Under the pieces are notes generated by a model. It did no database searches. It saw only the letters and a list, made by a program, of their open reading frames with translations, and had not been told where the DNA came from. From CAZTTH01 sp964615975 (GTDB taxonomy: Bacteria > Verrucomicrobiota > Lentisphaeria > JABSQK01 > JAJFLO01): a stretch of DNA of 64,000 nt. The stretch spans positions 24,233 to 88,232 of the forward strand of contig CAZTTH010000012.1 in assembly GCA_964615975.1 (NCBI GenBank). The letters run 5' to 3'. Below are positions 27,898 through 36,573 of the stretch, piece by piece; positions within the stretch are counted from its first letter, which is position 1, and each line of letters opens with the position of its first letter. Both the position numbers and the translations under genes were made by a program.

Positions 27898-29163
27898 ATG
27901 AAAAAATCAAGAATGGTTTATGGAATCGTTGGTTTGTTGGTATGGTTCGGTGGTATGGGTGGTTCGCTTAATTTACCCTCTCTTTCAGCTCAAGGCACAA
28001 TGCCAAACAGTCAGGAATTGTGGTCGATTATCCAAAAGCAACAGCAGGAAATCGATGCGTTGAAGAAACGGCTTGAGATGATGGAAGGGAAGGTGACGAA
28101 GACGGAAGAAAAGATTGATATGGTCGCGGATCGAACGGAAGAAAGCGATACCGCAGTTTTATCGGCGTATGAGTCGAAAACAAAACTAAGTGGCTATGGG
28201 GAATTGCATTATAATAATTTACAAAATGCCGTGCCCCATGGAGCTGACAAGGATGAGATTGATTTTCATCGTTTTGTGCTCTATGTCGGTCATCAATTCA
28301 ATGACAAGATTCGTTTCTTCTCGGAATTGGAAGTTGAACACTCACTGGCAGGTGAAAGTAAACCGGGTGAAGTGGAAATCGAACAGGCGTATTTGGAATT
28401 CACCTTGAACGATAATCATCGGGCAAGAGCGGGATTGTTTTTGATCCCGGTTGGCATACTCAATGAAACCCATGAACCGACCACTTTTTATGGGGTTGAA
28501 CGCAATCCCGTAGAATCGAACATAATTCCTTCTACCTGGTGGGAAAGCGGCGTTGGTTTGCAGGGCGAGTTATTTAAGGGGGTTAATTATAATCTGGCTT
28601 ATACTTCCGGACTGGCAGTCAACAATACCTATTCGATCCGTGATGGTCGACGAAAATCTGCCAGTGCACCCGCGGAAGATGGCGCTGTTACTGGACGTTT
28701 AAAATGGAAAATCCCGGGATTTGAACTGGCAGCTACCTTGCATTATGAAGAAGATTTGACTCAGGATAAAAACCGGGGTGCGATGTTTAATAGCGATGGA
28801 TTATTGACCGAAACCCATATGGTTCTTAATCGCGGAGCGTTTGGATTGAAAGCTTTGTACGCGCAATGGGATTTGGGCAAAGTCAATAGTGCCACGGCTA
28901 ATGGTCGTGATGAACAATATGGGTGGTATATTGAACCCTCCTTGAAGTTAAATGATTCAGTCGGAGTTTTTGTGCGCTTCAATGAATGGGATACCAATGC
29001 CGGTGACAATAGAAACAGCCGCATGCAGCAGATTGATTATGGGGTCAATTGGTGGCCGCATGAACGGGTGGTATTGAAGGTGGATTACCAGGATCAACAG
29101 GCGCCGCGTGGCAAGATTACCGAATTGGATGGTTTCAATCTTGGAGTTGGCTATTATTTTTAA
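27898..29163 (+). CDS. Outer-membrane porin with N-terminal coiled coil
   Basis: 421 residues from ATG 27898, chosen because AAGGAG lies seven bases before it but only one base before the in-frame ATG 27892. Signal peptide about 1-33 (KKSRM..., hydrophobic core, SLSAQ), a coiled coil about 42-85 rich in E, K and Q, then a beta-barrel resembling phosphate-selective/OprP-like porins: GYGELHYNN, DEIDFHRFVLYVGHQFND, EVEIEQAYLEFTLND, ARAGLFLIPVGILNETHEP and a terminal NLGVGYYF ending in Phe. Trimeric porin is likely; the substrate is unknown. It heads a group with FMN-binding and PepSY proteins and a metal-type regulator, and is preceded by a structured leader, so uptake of an iron or other metal form is a reasonable guess. 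Confidence 0.85.
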   Translation: MKKSRMVYGIVGLLVWFGGMGGSLNLPSLSAQGTMPNSQELWSIIQKQQQEIDALKKRLEMMEGKVTKTEEKIDMVADRTEESDTAVLSAYESKTKLSGYGELHYNNLQNAVPHGADKDEIDFHRFVLYVGHQFNDKIRFFSELEVEHSLAGESKPGEVEIEQAYLEFTLNDNHRARAGLFLIPVGILNETHEPTTFYGVERNPVESNIIPSTWWESGVGLQGELFKGVNYNLAYTSGLAVNNTYSIRDGRRKSASAPAEDGAVTGRLKWKIPGFELAATLHYEEDLTQDKNRGAMFNSDGLLTETHMVLNRGAFGLKALYAQWDLGKVNSATANGRDEQYGWYIEPSLKLNDSVGVFVRFNEWDTNAGDNRNSRMQQIDYGVNWWPHERVVLKVDYQDQQAPRGKITELDGFNLGVGYYF

Positions 29164-29173
29164 TGCAAGCGTT

Positions 29174-29767
29174 ATGATCGATTGTTTCATGATATTCGTG
29201 CTAACAAAGCGCGCAAATTCTGCTCGATGGCTGATGAAAATAATGGGAATCGCAGTGGCGGTTTTCGTGTCCATGGGGTGGCAATTTGTGGCCCGCGGAG
29301 CCGCCGGAGTCTATCAGGAACCGGCGGCTTTCCTGGATGAGGTTTTTGATCACCAGGTGCCAAAACCTGAAACCATCTGGCTGGTCGATTCTTTACAGTC
29401 AGAGATAATCAAGATCTTGGAGCATAAGTACCCGGCAAAACGCGTTAAATACTGGCGGCAGGGTGAGGTAACCGCCTTTATTCTGGAAGAGATCGGCAAG
29501 GAAGAACCGATTACTTTGGGGATTGTGGTGAAAGGATCGCAAATCGGGATGGTCAAGGTATTGATCTTTCGCGAGAGCCGGGGCTGGGAAATTCGTTATC
29601 CTAATTTTACGGATCAATTTCGCGATGCCAGTTTGCAAAACGATCTTAAATTAAGCCGGTCGGTGGACGGAATATCTGGCGCGACGCTATCAGTCAATGC
29701 GGCCATTCGCTTATCACGACTGGCATTGTTATTAAGCGGAATCGCGAAGACTGATGATGGGACGTAG
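29174..29767 (+). CDS. FMN-binding domain protein (covalent flavin)
   Basis: 197 residues from ATG 29174; ATG 29234 is an alternative start and neither has a clear ribosome site. One N-terminal hydrophobic segment (about 21-40, IMGIAVAVFVSMGWQFV) acts as signal or anchor, placing the rest outside the cytoplasm. The C-terminal domain ends with VDGISGATLSVNAA, the S-G-A-T motif in which ApbE attaches FMN through phosphoester to the Thr. Such proteins carry electrons across the envelope, as in RnfG/NqrC and in standalone flavinylated systems. Located ten bases after the porin stop and overlapping the PepSY gene by 14 bases. Confidence 0.85.
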   Translation: MIDCFMIFVLTKRANSARWLMKIMGIAVAVFVSMGWQFVARGAAGVYQEPAAFLDEVFDHQVPKPETIWLVDSLQSEIIKILEHKYPAKRVKYWRQGEVTAFILEEIGKEEPITLGIVVKGSQIGMVKVLIFRESRGWEIRYPNFTDQFRDASLQNDLKLSRSVDGISGATLSVNAAIRLSRLALLLSGIAKTDDGT

Positions 29768-30548
29768 AAAGAAAATCAAAATGCGCCTGATGGGCATCCT
29801 CAGGCGCTGGCATCGGGTGATGGGGGTGTCAGTGATGATTTTTGCGGTGTATCTGGCAGTCACCGGGATTCTCCTCAATCACAGTCATTCGCTGGGGTTG
29901 GACACCATCATGATCCGGAATTCTCTTATTCTGAATCTTTATGGTGTAAAAGCTTCAGCGCCCCATGAGGGATTTCGTGTGGGTGATCACTGGATCAGCT
30001 ATCATGAAAAGCGCATCTTTTTTGACCATCAATACGTCACTGAAGCTTCATCTGCGGTTGTCGGTGCGATTGTCTTGGCAGACAATTATTGGGTGGCGAC
30101 TGGAGAGTATCTGTTTCATCTTGATCGCCGTGGCTTGGTAAACGAACGTGTCGGTCAGGAGTTGGGATTGCCGGGTGAGATTAAACGCTTGGGGACATTA
30201 TCCTCGGACTGTGTCATCCAGGTGGACGACACCTGGTATCGTGCGGATCCCGATCATCTGGATTGGCACACAGTAGCTGAGGGAAATATCGTCTGGTCAA
30301 CTCCCCACAGCCTACCGGAAGCGCTGGAGGGACAGTTGAAGATCGCGTATGGTGGCGAGGGATTTTCCTTGGAGCGCATTCTCCTGGATTTCCACAGCGG
30401 CCGAATCTTCAAATCGTTGGGGGTATGGGTGACTGATCTGATCGCAATCTGCATTATTCTGATTTCACTCAGTGGCTTGGGAATTTTTTTATTGCCGAAA
30501 ATGATGCGTGATTCCCCGGTTAATCATCCCCGGGAGGATCATCATTAA
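29754..30548 (+). CDS. PepSY-type transmembrane protein
   Basis: 264 residues (ATG 29754; a second ATG follows at once). N-terminal basic stretch then a helix in RRWHRVMGVSVMIFAVYLAVTG followed by ILLNHSHSLGLD, the PepSY-associated signature with membrane-proximal His; a large extracytoplasmic domain; and a C-terminal helix (about 222-246) before a short cytoplasmic tail. In PepSY_TM reductases such His residues are candidates for heme ligands that pass electrons to periplasmic flavin; here it overlaps an FMN-binding partner, fitting a two-component membrane electron-transfer unit. Exact electron donor not identified. Confidence 0.8.
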   Translation: MMGRRKKIKMRLMGILRRWHRVMGVSVMIFAVYLAVTGILLNHSHSLGLDTIMIRNSLILNLYGVKASAPHEGFRVGDHWISYHEKRIFFDHQYVTEASSAVVGAIVLADNYWVATGEYLFHLDRRGLVNERVGQELGLPGEIKRLGTLSSDCVIQVDDTWYRADPDHLDWHTVAEGNIVWSTPHSLPEALEGQLKIAYGGEGFSLERILLDFHSGRIFKSLGVWVTDLIAICIILISLSGLGIFLLPKMMRDSPVNHPREDHH

Positions 30549-30631
30549 TCTGGTAATTCTGAGTGAAATGAGGCAGTTAAGATACGTGTGTGTATATCGT
30601 TCCGATAAAAAATAAGCAGGAGAATTAGATT

Positions 30632-31180
30632 ATGGATAATACCGTTTGGAAATGCTTTGAGGAAAACATCCTCACCCACAGCGCCGCCCATTATTTGATG
30701 ACGATCAAGGAGTTATTAAATCGTCAGGGATATGCTCGCATCACCGACATAGCAGAACGCCTGAATATCACCCGTGGCAGTTGTTCGATAAGTATCAAGA
30801 CGCTGAAAAATCGGGGGTTGGTGCTTGAGGATAAGAATCGCTTCCTGCACTTGTCCAAAGAAGGTCATCGCCTGGCGGCGCTGGTCGAACGCAATGATGA
30901 ATTGTTGGAAACATTTTTCCGTGATATCCTCAAGATTTCACCGGAGCAGGCCAAAATCGATGCCTGTAAGGTAGAGCACCTGCTGAGTATGGAAACGACC
31001 ATGAAGTTGGCGGCGTTTATCAATTACGCTGCATCGAATACTCAAACCGCGAAGGAGTTTCTCGCGGAATTGCATTTATGCGATGTTCATTGCATGCACG
31101 ATATTGCCAATTGTAATCTCTGTCACAATTTCTGTTTTCTCCGTCAGGAACAGGAGGTAGACCAGGTGCAGGAATCATGA
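30632..31180 (+). CDS. DtxR/MntR-type metal regulator with Cys/His-rich tail
   Basis: 182 residues. Winged-helix DNA-binding domain about 20-82 (YLMTIKELLNRQGYARITDI, then LNITRGSCSISIKTLKNRGLV, a typical recognition helix). Metal/dimerisation domain about 83-130 with DACKVEHLLS, giving C112, E115 and H116 at positions used by DtxR (C102, E105, H106). At the MntR/DtxR position usually His in RHxLLE the sequence is RNDELLE, so one ligand differs. The final 35 residues are unusual: C150, C154, C161, C164, C168 with H148, H153, H156, H165. Good ribosome site CAGGAG. Adjacent to the porin-FMN-PepSY genes, so it likely senses a metal and controls them. Confidence 0.88.
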   Translation: MDNTVWKCFEENILTHSAAHYLMTIKELLNRQGYARITDIAERLNITRGSCSISIKTLKNRGLVLEDKNRFLHLSKEGHRLAALVERNDELLETFFRDILKISPEQAKIDACKVEHLLSMETTMKLAAFINYAASNTQTAKEFLAELHLCDVHCMHDIANCNLCHNFCFLRQEQEVDQVQES

Positions 31181-31192
31181 ACGCAAGGACTT

Positions 31193-31900
31193 ATGAGCCT
31201 TGGCTATACTGTCAATAAATCACTCGTCCCACCCCTGATCACGGGGGGTTGGGATGATGATATCTGGCGCCAGGCGGCGATTTTAAGTATTGATCAATTC
31301 CGTCCTGAGAGCAGCGACCACCGCCCTGAAACCCATGTAAAACTGTTCTATGATGACTGGGGAATTTATGTGATTTTTCGGGTTCGCGACCGCTACATCC
31401 GCTGTCAACATACGCAATACCTCGACCCGGTTTATCTCGATAGTTGCGTCGAGTGGTTTATTCAGCCCCATCCGGATGCGGGTTATTTCAACATTGAAAT
31501 CAATTGCGGCGGCGCCTTGCTGGTTTATTACATTGAAGATCCTGCCCGGGATACCCAGCGACGCTTGAAAAAATACCAGAAGATTCCCATGGAACTAGCC
31601 CGACAGATTAGCATATTTCATTCCCTGCCGGCGGTTATTGATCCGGAAATTACAGAATCCCAAGAATGGCGGATCGAGTTGAGTGTGCCGTTTTCATTTT
31701 TTGCCTCATTTTGTGGCCCGGCGGTGACGGCTCCCGGTCAGGTATGGAAGGGGAATTTCTATAAATGCGGCAACGCGACTTCTCATCCTCATTGGGCATC
31801 CTGGTCCCCATTGGGCGCCTATGATTTCCATCGACCACAGGACTTTGCCCCGATTAAATTCACTGAGAAAACAGATCAAATCTTAAAGCCATGCAAATAG
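31193..31900 (+). CDS. Carbohydrate-binding family 9-like protein
   Basis: 235 residues without a clear signal peptide. The sequence runs like CBM9-related modules found in many heterotrophs: GGWDDDIWRQAAILSIDQF, VKLFYDDWGIYVIFRVRD, LDPVYLDSCVEWFIQP, YFNIEINCGGALL, and later VWKGNFYKCGN and WSPLGAYDFHRPQDFAPIKF. These domains bind sugars or act in xylanases, but standalone copies are of unknown function. Starts 12 bases after the regulator gene. The 3' end overlaps the convergent leuD stop by 25 bases. Confidence 0.75.
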   Translation: MSLGYTVNKSLVPPLITGGWDDDIWRQAAILSIDQFRPESSDHRPETHVKLFYDDWGIYVIFRVRDRYIRCQHTQYLDPVYLDSCVEWFIQPHPDAGYFNIEINCGGALLVYYIEDPARDTQRRLKKYQKIPMELARQISIFHSLPAVIDPEITESQEWRIELSVPFSFFASFCGPAVTAPGQVWKGNFYKCGNATSHPHWASWSPLGAYDFHRPQDFAPIKFTEKTDQILKPCK

Positions 31901-32475
31901 GGCAGGGAGTTGGTGATTCTTAGGATGTCACTCTCAGCCGTGAGAAGCACCGAAGTGGCATTCCACGATCCGGTAACCAGAGCTTGTTGGGCGCCAATCG
32001 GGATGGTTGCCGGGATGACCTTGCCATCCATGTGGATCGCGGCTTTTTCGATATCGATCGTCAACGATTGATCCGGGTGGACTTCAATCTGAGTGAATAA
32101 TTGTTGGCATTGATCCGGGTTAACACTCAGGCAGGGAATTCCCATCGCCTGGCAGTTGGAAAGGAATATTTCCGCGAACGAGCGGCCGATGATTCCTTTG
32201 ATGCCCCATTTGTTCAATGCTTGTGGCGCATGTTCGCGGGAGGAGCCGCAGCCGAAATTCTTGCCGCATATCAGGATGCTTGCTCCTTGATATTTGGGAT
32301 TGTCAAAGGGATGATTGGGATCTTGTTTGCGGTCATCTTCGAAGACGTGTTCACCCAGGCCATCAAAGGTGATGCAACGCAAATAACGTGCCGGAACAAT
32401 CCGGTCAGTATCGATTTCGTCACCACGCAGGGGGATGGCGGTGCCGGTTATTAATTTCTTGATTGATTCATGCAT
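31876..32475 (-). CDS. leuD: 3-isopropylmalate dehydratase small subunit
   Basis: 199 residues from ATG 32475, with AGGA ten bases upstream; the open frame continues further upstream into leuC but lacks homology there. Small subunit of isopropylmalate isomerase (or a homoaconitase-like relative) that with LeuC isomerises isopropylmalate in leucine synthesis. Motifs: GDEIDTDRIVPARYL, GKNFGCGSSREHAPQAL, GIKGIIGRSFAEIF and NCQAMGIPCL. It follows leuC by 23 bases. A relation to 2-methylmalate or homoaconitate pathways cannot be excluded without leuA context. Confidence 0.94.
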   Translation of the reverse strand: MHESIKKLITGTAIPLRGDEIDTDRIVPARYLRCITFDGLGEHVFEDDRKQDPNHPFDNPKYQGASILICGKNFGCGSSREHAPQALNKWGIKGIIGRSFAEIFLSNCQAMGIPCLSVNPDQCQQLFTQIEVHPDQSLTIDIEKAAIHMDGKVIPATIPIGAQQALVTGSWNATSVLLTAESDILRITNSLPYLHGFKI

Positions 32476-32498
32476 AAAAATTTTATCCTGAAATTTTT

Positions 32499-33902
32499 TT
32501 AATTGAGGAAATCCCGGACATCGGTTACCGCACCGGTAATCGCTGCTGCTGCCACCATGGCGGGACTCATTAACAAGGTGCGGCCGGTGGGACTTCCCTG
32601 GCGCCCCTTGAAATTTCGATTGCTGGATGAGGCGCAAATTTCCCGATCAGTCAGTTTATCCGGATTCATCGCCAGGCACATCGAACAACCGGCATGACGC
32701 CATTCGAAACCCGATTCGCGAAATATTTCATCCAAACCTTCTTCTTTTGCCATTTTGGCGACCGCCATCGAACCGGGCACTACCAGACCCTTTACGCCCC
32801 TGGATATCTTATGACCCTTGACAACCGAAGCGGCGATGCGCAAATCGGATATCCGACCATTGGTGCAGGAACCGATGAAGGCCACATTTATGGGGGTATC
32901 GCGGATATGTTGACCATCGTTAAGGGACATGAATTTCAGGGCTTCTTCGGCTGCTGCCCGTTGATCCGGCGGCATGGATGCGATTTTGGGTATGGCTTGA
33001 CTTACCGGCGTCGACTGCCCGGGATTGATTCCCCAGGTTACCATTGGTTCCAAAGTATTGCCTTCCAGGTCAACCACATCATCGTAAACCGCATCGGCAT
33101 CACTGGCGCAACTCTGCCAATATTTTTTGGCAGCGGCAAAAGCGGAATTGGTTGGCGCCTTTTCGCGGCCATGCAAAAAGTCATAGGTAGTCTCGTCGGG
33201 ATTGATATAACCACAACGGGCGCCGCCTTCAATGCTCATGTTGCACACTGTCAAGCGTTCTTCCATCGTCATCGCTTCGATCACGGACCCGGCATATTCA
33301 TAGGCGTAGCCGATTCCGCCATTGACGCCCAGTTTGTGGATGATGGCTAAAATCACATCCTTGGCATAGACGCCGCGGGACAACTTCCCCTGGACGTTGA
33401 TTTGACGGATTTTGGGTTTGCCGATGGCCAGGCATTGAGTCGCGAGAACATCGCGGATCTGGCTGGTGCCAATGCCGAAGGCGATGGTTCCAAAAGCGCC
33501 ATGGGTGGAGGTATGACTGTCCCCGCAAGCGATGGTCATACCCGGTTGGGTCAGTCCTTTTTCCGGACCGATGACATGAACGATGCCTTGTTGGCCACTT
33601 TTCAAATCATAAAAGGTAATGCCAAATTCGGTGCATGCCTGGGTCAAATATTGGGTCATCTCCTCAGCGAGGCTGTCACGAAATGGCCGGGCTTGCGATT
33701 CGGTAGGGACGATATGGTCGATGGTGGCATAAGTGCGCTCGGGAAATTTTACTTTTAATCCCAATTCCCGCAACATGGCAAAGGCCTGCGGACTGGTCAC
33801 TTCATGGATCAAATGCAGGCCGATGAAGAGTTGTGATTGTCCTCCAGGCAGATCCCTGACTTTATGCTTTTCCCATACTTTGTCCAATAATGATTTTCCC
33901 AT
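32499..33902 (-). CDS. leuC: 3-isopropylmalate dehydratase large subunit
   Basis: 467 residues, the usual LeuC length. Aconitase-family enzyme with a [4Fe-4S] cluster: first ligand in IGSCTNGR, the other two in HAGCSMCLAMNPD. Also CGDSHTSTHGAFG near the middle and FIGLHLIHEVTSPQAF near the N terminus. Works with leuD downstream in the leucine pathway; neither leuA nor leuB is in the window. No clear Shine-Dalgarno before ATG 33902. Confidence 0.96.
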   Translation of the reverse strand: MGKSLLDKVWEKHKVRDLPGGQSQLFIGLHLIHEVTSPQAFAMLRELGLKVKFPERTYATIDHIVPTESQARPFRDSLAEEMTQYLTQACTEFGITFYDLKSGQQGIVHVIGPEKGLTQPGMTIACGDSHTSTHGAFGTIAFGIGTSQIRDVLATQCLAIGKPKIRQINVQGKLSRGVYAKDVILAIIHKLGVNGGIGYAYEYAGSVIEAMTMEERLTVCNMSIEGGARCGYINPDETTYDFLHGREKAPTNSAFAAAKKYWQSCASDADAVYDDVVDLEGNTLEPMVTWGINPGQSTPVSQAIPKIASMPPDQRAAAEEALKFMSLNDGQHIRDTPINVAFIGSCTNGRISDLRIAASVVKGHKISRGVKGLVVPGSMAVAKMAKEEGLDEIFRESGFEWRHAGCSMCLAMNPDKLTDREICASSSNRNFKGRQGSPTGRTLLMSPAMVAAAAITGAVTDVRDFLN

Positions 33903-34052
33903 AATATTTTAATGCGATAAAAAAAATTAAGTTATTGATTAAACATTGGATAAACTTAACCGGTTTGAAATTAGGGGGTGAATGCGTGATCACGTTCGCC
34001 TAGATAATAATTAACTCTGAAAACAATACAAATCGAAATCTCTCCAACATGG

Positions 34053-34991
34053 TCATGCCGGCATGACGAAAACTTTGCCGGTGATTTTGAAATAGACATC
34101 TTCGAGAGTGGCTTTTGAAACCGTGAGAGAAATAATTTCGGATTGATATTCACTCCATAAACGTGGCGCCAGACGGGTGGGATCACTGGTTTCCAGGCGC
34201 AGGCCATGATGGTTGTCGGTGATACTGACGGGAAATTGATCCTTGAGCTTTTCATAGAGTTCGGTTTGATTCGTGGCGCTGATCGAAATGACCTCATAAT
34301 TCAGATGTTGGCTGAGGGTCGCTGGAGAGTCAAAAGCCACCATTTTCCCGTCATCCATGATCCCGATCAAATCGCATCCGGTCGCCTCATCGAAGTAATG
34401 AGTGGTAAAGAGAATAGTGGTTTGACAATCCTGATGAATCTGACGGATAAATTGCCAGAACTCCTGACGCGCCGCAGGGTCGAGTCCGGCAGTAGGTTCA
34501 TCCAGCAGCAATAATGAGGGTTGATGCAACAGACAGCGAGCCAGATCGGCGCGCCGTTTATAACCTCCGGAGAGGGTTTCGATTCTCTCATCGAGACGGT
34601 GCTGCAAACGAGCTATTTCAGTTATATCATCTATCCGTCTGGCCAGTCCATGGCCATGGTAGCCATATAAATATCCCTGATGACGGAGATTTTCCCGGAT
34701 CGTCAAGCGTGGGTCAAGACTGGGAGACTGGAACGCGACACCAATGACCTTGCGAATTTCAGCGGATTGGCTTTTTAAGTCAAATCCCATGATTTTACCT
34801 GCGCCGGTTTGGGGGATGATCAAAGTCGAGAGCAGTTTGAAAAGGGTGGACTTGCCACTGCCGTTCGGTCCGAGTATGCCGATCATCGCGGGGGAATTCG
34901 GACACGTGAATGTAACCCGATCAAGTGCCTGACGGGTTGAATAAGTGTAACTGAGATTATTTACTTCGATTGAGAAAATTTTATTGTTCAT
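34053..34991 (-). CDS. ABC transporter ATPase (DrrA-like), no permease nearby
   Basis: 312 residues from ATG 34991; an in-frame GTG at 35000 is possible. Walker A GILGPNGSGKSTLF, signature ETLSGGYKRRADLARCL, Walker B LLLLDEPTAGLD and switch His in TTHYFDEA. The SGGYKRR form and the C-terminal ~90 residues of regulatory domain resemble export or NatA/DrrA-type ATPases that pair with ABC-2 permeases. No permease lies beside it; the only ABC-2 permease in the window (61361-62236) is far away. It follows lpdA in the same direction across a spacer holding two hairpins. Confidence 0.9.
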   Translation of the reverse strand: MNNKIFSIEVNNLSYTYSTRQALDRVTFTCPNSPAMIGILGPNGSGKSTLFKLLSTLIIPQTGAGKIMGFDLKSQSAEIRKVIGVAFQSPSLDPRLTIRENLRHQGYLYGYHGHGLARRIDDITEIARLQHRLDERIETLSGGYKRRADLARCLLHQPSLLLLDEPTAGLDPAARQEFWQFIRQIHQDCQTTILFTTHYFDEATGCDLIGIMDDGKMVAFDSPATLSQHLNYEVISISATNQTELYEKLKDQFPVSITDNHHGLRLETSDPTRLAPRLWSEYQSEIISLTVSKATLEDVYFKITGKVFVMPA

Positions 34992-35002
34992 GTATTTCAC
35001 TA

Positions 35003-35053
35003 AAAATTCGGACGAATTTTGAGCGTTAATTTTTTTGAAGAAAAAAAATTAAC
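35003..35053. repeat. Two perfect AT-rich hairpins between lpdA and the ABC ATPase gene
   Basis: AAAATTCG/CGAATTTT with a 2-base loop (35003-35020) and a perfect 12-bp stem GTTAATTTTTTT with AAAAAAATTAAC, 5-base loop, at 35025-35053. The latter includes the lpdA stop codon. They fill nearly the whole 57-base spacer. On the minus strand they could reduce read-through or stabilise the lpdA message; neither has a GC-rich stem typical of a strong terminator. Confidence 0.55.
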
Positions 35054-36452
35054 AATGAATGGCACGATTGGCGGTCGCCATCAATGCGGCTTCCTTGATC
35101 GGTTCACTAAAGGTGGGATGAGCATGGCTGATCCTGCCGATATCTTCGGCAGAGGCTTTGTATTCCATCGCGACAACGGCTTCTGCGATCAGGTCGGAAC
35201 AACGCGGTCCGATCATGTGAACGCCCAGAATTTCATCAGTTTTAGCATCCGCAAGCATTTTTACAAATCCATCGAAATCTCCGGCGGCACGAGCGCGTCC
35301 ACTGGCACGAAAGTAAAATTTGCCGGTATTATATTTGATCGTGGCGGCCTTCAATTGTTCTTCGGTCTGTCCCACGCACGCCACTTCAGGCCAGGTATAA
35401 ATCACTCCGGGAATGGTATTATAATTGATTTCCGACTTTTGCCCGGCAATGATTTCGGCGGCAACCATTCCTTCTTCTTCGGCCTTATGTGCCAGCATGG
35501 CGCCGGCAATGACATCGCCGATGGCATAAATGGTCTCGCAGTCGGTTTGCAAATGGGAATTGGTTTGGATTCGCCCTCCCTTGTCGGTTTTGACGCCTGC
35601 CGCATCCAGGTTTAAATCCTGGGTGTAGGGCCGCCTCCCGATTGCAACCAGGGCATAGTCGCCCTGAAATTGCATCATCTCTCCGGAGTGCAAGGATGCC
35701 GATATCTGCACCGAGTCCTTAACCACTTTGATGGCGCTGACCTTGGATTTCAAATGAAAGTGAAAGTTGCTTTTTTCCAGGATCTTTTGTAAGGCCTGGC
35801 TTAATTCCCGATCCATTGAGGGAGTGATCGTATCCATAAATTCGATCACCGTGATGGTGGTTCCCAGGCGGGCATAGACCGAGCCGATTTCCAAACCGAT
35901 GACACCCGCGCCAACAATAATCATATGTTGGGGCACGGATTTTAATTCCAATGCTTCAGTAGAGGAAATAATCCGCTTGCCATCAAAGGGGGCAAAAGGC
36001 AAGCCAATGGGTTCAGAACCTGTGGCGATAATGAAGTGTTTGCTGTGAACCGTTTTGGTATCTTTGTCTTTGGTGATTGTAATATGTGTCGAGTCCTTGA
36101 AGGATGCCACGCCTTCGAAGCGGGTGATATTATTTTTGGTCATTAAAAAATCAATTCCCTGAATCGATTGTTTGATGACGTCATTTTTGCGTTCCATCAT
36201 TTTCGCAAAATTTAATTTAATGGCGCCGATTTCAATGCCATGCTCAGACAGTTTATGTTTGGCCTGATAATAATGTTCGGATGAGTCAAGCAGTGCCTTC
36301 GAGGGGATACAACCAATATTCAAGCAAGTGCCGCCCAGGGAGCTGCGCTTGTCGACGATGCCTGTTTTTAATCCTAACTGAGCGGCGCGAATAGCGGCGA
36401 CATAACCTCCCGGTCCACCGCCGATAACGACTAAATCAAATTGATTGGCCAT
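35049..36452 (-). CDS. lpdA: Dihydrolipoamide dehydrogenase (E3)
   Basis: 467-residue FAD flavoenzyme, the shared E3 of 2-oxoacid dehydrogenase complexes. FAD site VVIGGGPGGYVAA; redox disulfide C43 and C48 in GGTCLNIGCIPSKALL; NAD-binding VGAGVIGLEIGSVYARLG; YAIGDVI with the second FAD contact; and the active-site HAHPTFSE near the C terminus. AGGA lies about nine bases before the ATG. Lies downstream of sucA and sucB, so it is probably dedicated to the 2-oxoglutarate dehydrogenase of this locus. Confidence 0.96.
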   Translation of the reverse strand: MANQFDLVVIGGGPGGYVAAIRAAQLGLKTGIVDKRSSLGGTCLNIGCIPSKALLDSSEHYYQAKHKLSEHGIEIGAIKLNFAKMMERKNDVIKQSIQGIDFLMTKNNITRFEGVASFKDSTHITITKDKDTKTVHSKHFIIATGSEPIGLPFAPFDGKRIISSTEALELKSVPQHMIIVGAGVIGLEIGSVYARLGTTITVIEFMDTITPSMDRELSQALQKILEKSNFHFHLKSKVSAIKVVKDSVQISASLHSGEMMQFQGDYALVAIGRRPYTQDLNLDAAGVKTDKGGRIQTNSHLQTDCETIYAIGDVIAGAMLAHKAEEEGMVAAEIIAGQKSEINYNTIPGVIYTWPEVACVGQTEEQLKAATIKYNTGKFYFRASGRARAAGDFDGFVKMLADAKTDEILGVHMIGPRCSDLIAEAVVAMEYKASAEDIGRISHAHPTFSEPIKEAALMATANRAIHC

Positions 36453-36573
36453 GATAAAATTCCTGTGTTGTTGATAAACTATTACTACCTGCCGCGTTAC
36501 TCCGGGAATCTGACAGGGTGGTTTGATTTGCGCGGGTAACCATGTCGCTTATGAAACACGAAAATATAATAAA

